A model generated the notes under the pieces. That model was given only the letters and a program-made list of their open reading frames with translations. It did not search any database and was not told the DNA's origin. The position numbers were made by a program, and so were the translations under genes. 64,000 nt of DNA, from NCBI RefSeq assembly GCF_000407485.1, contig NZ_ASWD01000006.1, positions 186,001 to 250,000 on the forward strand. The letters are read 5' to 3'. Within the stretch, counting starts at the first letter, position 1. Each line of letters starts with the position of its first letter. Positions 59,725-64,000 of this stretch are shown in pieces. This DNA comes from Enterococcus pallens ATCC BAA-351 (lineage in GTDB: Bacteria; Bacillota; Bacilli; Lactobacillales; Enterococcaceae).

Positions 59725-60091
59725 ATTAATTACCGGACTAGTTACTGTTCTGGCTGTTGCATGCCTAATTTTCTTAGGAACAAACATATATGCAAAAAAT
59801 ATGTTGAAGAATGTATCAATTGCTAAAGTTAATCCGCGTGAATTACCTGACGGCACCTATCTTGGTGAAGCAACCCTAAAACCAGTCATTGCTAAAGTTA
59901 ACGTAACCATTGCAGATGGAAAAATTTCCGGCGTGCAAATTACGGAACATCAAACTGGCTTAGGCAAAAAAGCCGAAGCGATTGCCGCTGAAATCATCGA
60001 TAAGCAATCTTTACAGATAGATGCCATCAGCGGAGCAACCATGAGCAGCCAAGCCATTCTCAAAGCCTGCGAAAATGCGTTGACCGACTAG
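59717..60091 (+). CDS. Membrane-anchored FMN-binding-domain protein
   Basis: A 124-residue protein with an N-terminal hydrophobic segment (about 4-22) and an extracytoplasmic FMN-binding domain (about 40-124). D-G-T-Y near 43, G-K-I-S-G-V-Q-I near 72 and S-G-A-T-M-S-S near 109 match the family; in the S-G-A-T-x-[ST] motif the Thr is the residue that carries covalent FMN in flavinylated relatives. ATG 59717 lies inside the upstream gene's end. It would accept electrons at the cell surface. Confidence 0.85.
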   Translation: MAKLITGLVTVLAVACLIFLGTNIYAKNMLKNVSIAKVNPRELPDGTYLGEATLKPVIAKVNVTIADGKISGVQITEHQTGLGKKAEAIAAEIIDKQSLQIDAISGATMSSQAILKACENALTD

Positions 60092-60101
60092 ACCTGAAAT
60101 A

Positions 60102-60129
60102 GCTGTTGTTAAGAGCTTGCTTAATGACA
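60102..60129 (+). terminator. Terminator of the marR operon
   Basis: AGCTGTTGTTAAG and CTTAATGACAGCC pair imperfectly, followed by TTTTATT. Confidence 0.55.
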
Positions 60130-60137
60130 GCCTTTTA

Positions 60138-61121
60138 TTAAGCAAATACCAGACAATGATTGAGTTTCTCCCGATTTCTCAAAATCGTCGAAAGAAGGTC
60201 ACTGTATTCCTGCTGCAGCTCTGGCTGCTGCAAAATTCGAAAAATAGAAAGTGCCTGGTCACATTTTTGCTTGCCCATCTCAACAGAGCCAGAAGTAATT
60301 TTCAACCAGCCTTGATAAAACAGCAGCTTGCTGCTATTCAGCAAATCCCCCTGATCATACAACAATTCTTCAGCCGCCTTCAGTACTTCCTGTGCCCAAG
60401 TAAACTTTTGGAAATTAATAAAGGTGGTACAGGTTCCGAAAAGCAGTTCAAAACGCATACCTTGCATCGCCTGCAATCCCTCTTGCTTTCTCGTCCGGGC
60501 AACTGCCGTTCGCAGCAAATGCCTAGTCGTTTCTACTGGAAAGCTGAATTGAAAAAAACGAAACAGCATCACTTCAAAAACACCCCAATTGTCTACCTTG
60601 TACAAATAACTGACAATTGGCGCTGAAAGCGTGTGGGATTGCTTAAACAAACGATCCAAATCAACTGTTTTTCCCGCTTTTCCCTCTTCATTCACTTGAT
60701 AGTTCAATACCAGCAGTTGACAGAGAATTCCTAAAAATTTGCCCCAGCTGGTATCCTGGGTAATCGCCTGCTCCAGCTGTCTCATCTCTTCTTGACCTTT
60801 GGCAAAATCCCCAGATTTATTCGCTAGATGATTGCAGTGAAAAATCTGATCCAGATAGGCAACAAACTTTCCAGATAAATAAAAGGGATGATCAGACAGA
60901 TAATTGTACACTGGCTGTCCTTCCGCTTGAGAACGCAAATACAAAAATTCTTCCATCGTCACATTAATGCCATTGAGCAGCTGTTCAAAACGCTTAAAGC
61001 TGATATTCGTGTTGCCTTTTTCAAATTTACTGATAAAAGCGACACTGTTCCATTCATTGGCAAGCTGCTGCATACTTAACCCCCGCTCTTTACGCAGCTG
61101 GCGAAAAAGCTTTCCCTCCAT
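60138..61121 (-). CDS. Rgg/MutR-family transcriptional regulator
   Basis: A 327-residue regulator with an N-terminal XRE helix-turn-helix (about 5-60: L-R-K-E-R-G-L-S-M-Q-Q-L-A, F-I-S-K-F-E-K-G) and a long helical repeat domain (about 70-327) of the Rgg type. Rgg proteins often bind short hydrophobic peptides in quorum sensing; I found no small-peptide gene next to it. The 13-base inverted repeat at 61146-61180, just before its start, is a likely operator. Confidence 0.88.
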   Translation of the reverse strand: MEGKLFRQLRKERGLSMQQLANEWNSVAFISKFEKGNTNISFKRFEQLLNGINVTMEEFLYLRSQAEGQPVYNYLSDHPFYLSGKFVAYLDQIFHCNHLANKSGDFAKGQEEMRQLEQAITQDTSWGKFLGILCQLLVLNYQVNEEGKAGKTVDLDRLFKQSHTLSAPIVSYLYKVDNWGVFEVMLFRFFQFSFPVETTRHLLRTAVARTRKQEGLQAMQGMRFELLFGTCTTFINFQKFTWAQEVLKAAEELLYDQGDLLNSSKLLFYQGWLKITSGSVEMGKQKCDQALSIFRILQQPELQQEYSDLLSTILRNREKLNHCLVFA

Positions 61122-61145
61122 TTAATCACCTCTTTCTATACTCTT

Positions 61146-61180
61146 GATAATTCTACTATTTCTACTATAGTAGAATTATC
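61146..61180. promoter_or_regulatory. Perfect inverted repeat between rgg and the acetyltransferase
   Basis: GATAATTCTACTA (61146-61158) and TAGTAGAATTATC (61168-61180) are exact inverted repeats with a nine-base spacer; TTCTACTATAGTAGAA (61160-61175) is a second perfect palindrome nested inside. The region serves two divergent genes, so an Rgg operator controlling both is likely. Confidence 0.65.
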
Positions 61181-61242
61181 TCTCCCCTCCAGTTTAGGTC
61201 ATATAAGATTAAAGAACAAGCTGAGAAACGAGGAGATGACTT

Positions 61243-61851
61243 ATGAGAAGAGCCCAAATGAAGGATTTACCAATCATCACTGATTTTATGGTGGAGCGTT
61301 TCTGGGGACTTGAACACTTTAATTTTTTGTCACAAGATTTAGCTGACCCCAAAGAAACATTGACTGCTTTAGTGGCTGCTCAAACAGCGATATTTTTAAA
61401 ATATGGCGATATTTATCTTTATCAAGATCCTTTACTTGGAGCAATAGCCGGCATTCCTTTAAAAAAATTTTCACTGCCCTATCAACTTTTTTATAGCTTA
61501 ACTACCCCGAGCCCATTTAGAAAAATGCCCAAGCAGGAACAGAAGCTGCTTCTGGAAAAGAATAAATTAATCACTGAAATTCATACTCGTTGGTATAAAA
61601 AACATACCCAGAATGCTTACTACCTCTGTCAAATTGCTGTTGCGAAAGAAGCCAAAGGAACGGGTGCCTTGCGGAAAATGCTGACACCCATTTTTACCGA
61701 ATGTCAAGCCAAGGAGCAAGATATCGTTTTAGAGACCATGACTGAAAGTAATGTTCCTATTTATCAGCATTTCGGCTTTGAACTGGTGGAAACTCATCAC
61801 AGTCCTAATGTTCCGTTTGACGAATATTGTTTTATTAGACGACATAAATAA
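61243..61851 (+). CDS. GNAT-family N-acetyltransferase
   Basis: A 202-residue protein with the GNAT core in its C-terminal half: Y-Y-L-C-Q-I-A-V near 125 (beta-4), A-K-G-T-G-A-L-R-K-M near 137 (acetyl-CoA loop Q/R-x-x-G-x-G/A, here somewhat diverged) and P-I-Y-Q-H-F-G-F-E-L near 175. It acetylates an unknown small molecule or protein. It is divergent from rgg and probably under its control. A strong terminator follows. Confidence 0.85.
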   Translation: MRRAQMKDLPIITDFMVERFWGLEHFNFLSQDLADPKETLTALVAAQTAIFLKYGDIYLYQDPLLGAIAGIPLKKFSLPYQLFYSLTTPSPFRKMPKQEQKLLLEKNKLITEIHTRWYKKHTQNAYYLCQIAVAKEAKGTGALRKMLTPIFTECQAKEQDIVLETMTESNVPIYQHFGFELVETHHSPNVPFDEYCFIRRHK

Positions 61852-61854
61852 AGT

Positions 61855-61891
61855 AAAGCCAAGCTGAAGTTACTACTCAGCTTGGCTTTAC
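61855..61891. terminator. Bidirectional terminator
   Basis: AAGCCAAGCTGA and TCAGCTTGGCTT form a perfect stem around AGTTACTAC, followed by TT and an A/T-rich tract on each side. Confidence 0.75.
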
Positions 61892-61914
61892 GTTTCATTA
61901 GCTTAAATCAGTTT

Positions 61915-62712
61915 CTACTCTTTTATCGGCACAAGAATCTTGGTCTGATAGCTTTCAGGATTTCCCTTAAACAGCTTGCCTGGTCCCTTTAGATAAAGCT
62001 CTCGCCAGGGCGTGTCCAGCGTCAACTGATGTTCCTTCGCATAGTCGATCAACGCTTTATAGGCTTCATGCAGACGATCATACTCACCAATATGCATCGT
62101 GCACAGCACTTTACTGGCTGGGAAAGTAGTAATCGTTACTTTGTCAGAAGCAAAAGTCTTCTTAATCGGAACACCTAGCGCCATTTTCCCAACTTCATTG
62201 ACTTCCTCATCAAAATATAAGCAAAATGGGGCTCCGTTTGCTCGACCTTTGACCTCCTGAAACAGCTTGCCCGTGTAGCTGCCGATCTCGCGAAAGGTTC
62301 CCTCGAAATACCATAAAGCAACTTGTTCAGCTGGTAGTTGTTCCACCGTCATTTCATAGTTCATTTGTCTTCGCTCCCTTAATTTAGCTGTTGTCAGGAG
62401 GTCATCCAGTTGGCGAATCAATTCCTTTTGCCGGGCTACCTTTTGCTTCAGCATTTGGCGCTTTTCAGATAAATAACCAGCCAAATCCTCTTCTTCCAAA
62501 TCATAGGCCAACACTTCCTTCATTTCGGCAATCGTGAAATCGAATTGCTTTAACAAAAGAATCAGTTCAGCCTTTTCCAAATCAGCAAGCGAATAATAGC
62601 GGTACCCGTTAGAGCCGCGAGCAGAAGGCTTCAGCAGTCCTTCTTGATCATAATAGCGCAGCGCTTTAGCTGTCAGCTTAGAAATTTTGGAAAATTCACC
62701 AATTGTATACAT
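61915..62712 (-). CDS. MerR-family regulator with GyrI-like effector domain
   Basis: A 265-residue regulator with a MerR helix-turn-helix (about 1-70: Y-T-I-G-E-F-S-K-I-S-K-L-T-A-K-A-L-R-Y-Y-D), a coiled coil (80-120) and a C-terminal effector domain (about 120-265). ATG 62712 follows GGAGGGAAG; the longer upstream frame lacks the family pattern. The promoter in front has the 20-base spacer typical for MerR activators, so it probably controls its own gene. No transporter gene is next to it. Confidence 0.9.
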   Translation of the reverse strand: MYTIGEFSKISKLTAKALRYYDQEGLLKPSARGSNGYRYYSLADLEKAELILLLKQFDFTIAEMKEVLAYDLEEEDLAGYLSEKRQMLKQKVARQKELIRQLDDLLTTAKLRERRQMNYEMTVEQLPAEQVALWYFEGTFREIGSYTGKLFQEVKGRANGAPFCLYFDEEVNEVGKMALGVPIKKTFASDKVTITTFPASKVLCTMHIGEYDRLHEAYKALIDYAKEHQLTLDTPWRELYLKGPGKLFKGNPESYQTKILVPIKE

Positions 62713-62730
62713 GTCTTCCCTCCTACTCCA

Positions 62731-62762
62731 ACTATAAACCTTCCTGTATAGAGGAAGGTCAA
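62731..62762 (-). promoter_or_regulatory. MerR-type promoter/operator
   Basis: On the minus strand TTGACC (62757-62762) and TATAGT (62731-62736) are 20 bases apart, longer than normal. The spacer holds the inverted repeat ACCTTCCT/AGGAAGGT (62738-62759). This is the classical layout of MerR-activated promoters. Confidence 0.75.
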
Positions 62763-62783
62763 GAGGCATTATCTCCATTATAC

Positions 62784-62830
62784 AAAAAAAGTCGAAGATC
62801 TCCCTGGTCAAATTGGAAGATTTCCGACGA
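62784..62830 (-). terminator. Terminator of the 62834 gene
   Basis: On the minus strand GTCGGAAATCTTCC and GGGAGATCTTCGAC pair imperfectly and are followed by T7. Confidence 0.65.
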
Positions 62831-62833
62831 TTG

Positions 62834-63295
62834 CTAAGCTTTGATTTCTTCAATTGAATCCGTAATGACCCAATCATCCATATTTTTACCGCGCTGATAA
62901 GTAAAGGGCTTAAGCTCTTCGATGTGATCAATCTCAAAAACAGCGAGATATTTCTTACCTGCCCAGCGATCGTATTGCTTCTTCGATAGGTTTAATTCCT
63001 TTTCATAGCGTTGGACAAAAGCAACAGATTCTTCTTTAGTCATTTTCTCGCTTTCGCTAACCTGAGTAATTACTCCGCGATGAGTAACCAACAAGCTCCC
63101 GCCTGTTTCAACAAAGTAGGCCAGATCGCCAACCTTTACTCGTCCGCCTAGAGGCAGTTTTTTGCCGGCAGCTCCACGAATAATCATTGTTTTTTCTTTG
63201 TTCAACAGTTTTTCAAGTTCCTTGCCTTCTTTATTCAAATAGACCAGATGCTCGGCTTGGCCTGCTCTTTTTTGATACCATTTACTGACAGTCAT
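62834..63295 (-). CDS. PUA/EVE-like small protein
   Basis: A 153-residue soluble protein with a beta-rich pattern. L-G-G-R-V-K-V-G-D-L-A-Y-F-V-E near 50 and Y-L-A-V-F-E-I-D-H-I near 120 resemble the start and end strands of PUA/EVE-type modified-base or RNA-binding domains, but the match is only in general layout. ATG 63295 is eight bases after GGAGTG. It lies 13 bases after the AraC gene and is likely cotranscribed with it. Confidence 0.6.
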   Translation of the reverse strand: MTVSKWYQKRAGQAEHLVYLNKEGKELEKLLNKEKTMIIRGAAGKKLPLGGRVKVGDLAYFVETGGSLLVTHRGVITQVSESEKMTKEESVAFVQRYEKELNLSKKQYDRWAGKKYLAVFEIDHIEELKPFTYQRGKNMDDWVITDSIEEIKA

Positions 63296-63308
63296 ACTGG
63301 ACACTCCT

Positions 63309-64000
63309 TTATTTTTGGATAGGCAGCCAAATTTCTAAACACGCCTGTTCACCTAACGTGACGTACGTTTCCAGCTCTGGCCCCTCCATTTTTTGATAGT
63401 GGGTTTGCGGCAGCCAAGTATTAAATATCTGCTGCTGCAGGTGATTATAGGTATTGGACACATTCGCAGTTAGTCGATAATCATATCGTTCGCTAGTAAA
63501 AACCGCATAACTTTGTGCGGGTATTGAAAAGGTTGGGTATTTACTCGTTTGTCCCTCTGCCAAGACAAAGCCCGTAAAGTAGTTTAGCTGCCCACTGTTG
63601 GGTATTTCTGGATTTGCTACTGCAAAATAAGGGGCACGATTTACCCCAAAGAAACGTTTATTGATAGCCTCAGTTCCCGCAAAGACACGCAGGCTTTGAT
63701 CTGTGAAAAACTGCTCCCATTGCTGACCTGTATGCTGAAACAACTGCTCATCCAGCAAATAGCTGGCCATTTTACCAACAATTTGAAAGGCTGGCAGCTG
63801 CTCAATCCGATAATTTAACGTTTTCCCGCCATCAATTTGAACCGTTAATCTCATCGGCGGGAAAAAATTGACAGCTGCAGCTTCTTCTTTGGCTTGAGCA
63901 GGTGTTAAGCCATGGAATTTCACAAAAGCCCGATGAAAAGCCGAACGATTGGCATAGCCGCACTGCTCGGCAATCGTATCAACCGATTTTCCTTGCCGCA
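63309..64000 (-). CDS. AraC-family regulator with GyrI-like domain (5' end outside window)
   Basis: The visible 230 residues start within the second AraC helix-turn-helix (V-D-T-I-A-E-Q-C-G-Y-A-N-R-S-A-F-H-R-A-F) and continue into a GyrI-like effector domain (about 150 residues). An ATG inside (63923) would remove the DNA-binding part, so the real start lies beyond base 64000. The family activates genes in response to small molecules. The partner gene at 62834 follows it. Confidence 0.85.
   Translation of the reverse strand, partial: RQGKSVDTIAEQCGYANRSAFHRAFVKFHGLTPAQAKEEAAAVNFFPPMRLTVQIDGGKTLNYRIEQLPAFQIVGKMASYLLDEQLFQHTGQQWEQFFTDQSLRVFAGTEAINKRFFGVNRAPYFAVANPEIPNSGQLNYFTGFVLAEGQTSKYPTFSIPAQSYAVFTSERYDYRLTANVSNTYNHLQQQIFNTWLPQTHYQKMEGPELETYVTLGEQACLEIWLPIQK

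Noticed and set aside
1-64000. tRNA, rRNA, transposase, prophage or integrase genes
   Set aside because: None was recognised on either strand.

Overview
The window reads as chromosomal DNA of a low-GC Gram-positive coccus, most likely Enterococcus or a close relative. The evidence is the AGGAGG-type ribosome sites, the order relA-dtd, prmA-rsmE, rarA-6S RNA, nudF-macP-mtnN (the same order as in streptococci), the yhaM-yhaN-yhaO block, glucitol and ascorbate PTS operons, and two-component systems of Firmicutes type. Species cannot be fixed from sequence alone. No rRNA, tRNA, phage, transposase or CRISPR array was found.

Layout. 1-8.8 kb is housekeeping: the start of an exported protein, D-Tyr-tRNA deacylase, RelA, RsmE, PrmA, a DUF3013 protein, 3-methyladenine glycosylase, RarA, 6S RNA, a small membrane protein and a universal stress protein. 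8.8-14.6 kb is a divergent hexitol PTS locus (SorC-type regulator, IIA, class II aldolase and a sorbose-1-P-reductase-like dehydrogenase against gutM-srlA-srlE), with two cre sites and a palindrome between the two arms. 14.6-20 kb holds a P-loop kinase, a CrcB/Fluc fluoride channel pair, an 850-base non-coding stretch, a two-gene operon with DUF2922, and the pncA-mtnN-macP-nudF cluster. 20-23.5 kb has xpaC-telA, a tandem array of long palindromic repeats and a toxin-antitoxin-like pair. 23.6-34 kb has a drug-type ABC transporter with its MerR regulator, a GlcU-type sugar permease, a BceRS-like two-component system, a HesB-like protein, phosphoglucomutase, NanE, a CtpE-like P-type ATPase and an orphan antisense-strand small-RNA candidate.

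34.4-38.4 kb holds two DUF2975 membrane proteins with a Cro-like regulator, followed by an Agr-like sensor/LytTR regulator pair that faces a gene for an 80-residue secreted Tyr-rich peptide. A 21-bp-period direct repeat lies exactly at that peptide's promoter. 38.4-46.4 kb is a complete anaerobic L-ascorbate (ula) regulon with a divergent DeoR regulator and a DUF1576 membrane protein that seems to start at CTG. 46.4-49.6 kb is a YvfRSTU-like ABC/two-component module. 49.8-52.5 kb carries a two-repeat lipoprotein and then a TetR-controlled operon of one small helical protein and three tandem paralogous membrane peptides (63, 46 and 43 aa); two of the peptides are too short for ordinary gene calling. 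52.6-64 kb has a pyrophosphatase-like protein, YcxB-like protein, YhaM-YhaN-YhaO, a MarR-flavodoxin-FMN-binding operon, an Rgg regulator, an acetyltransferase, a MerR regulator, a PUA-like protein and the 3' part of an AraC regulator.

The strongest candidates for undescribed biology are (1) the TetR/three-peptide operon with paired operators at 51785 and 52501, (2) the secreted peptide with a LytTR-type promoter at 35948-36280, (3) the orphan small RNA at 33984-34233, (4) the palindromic repeat array at 22072-22555 beside a MazF-like pair, and (5) the long inverted repeat in the relA leader.
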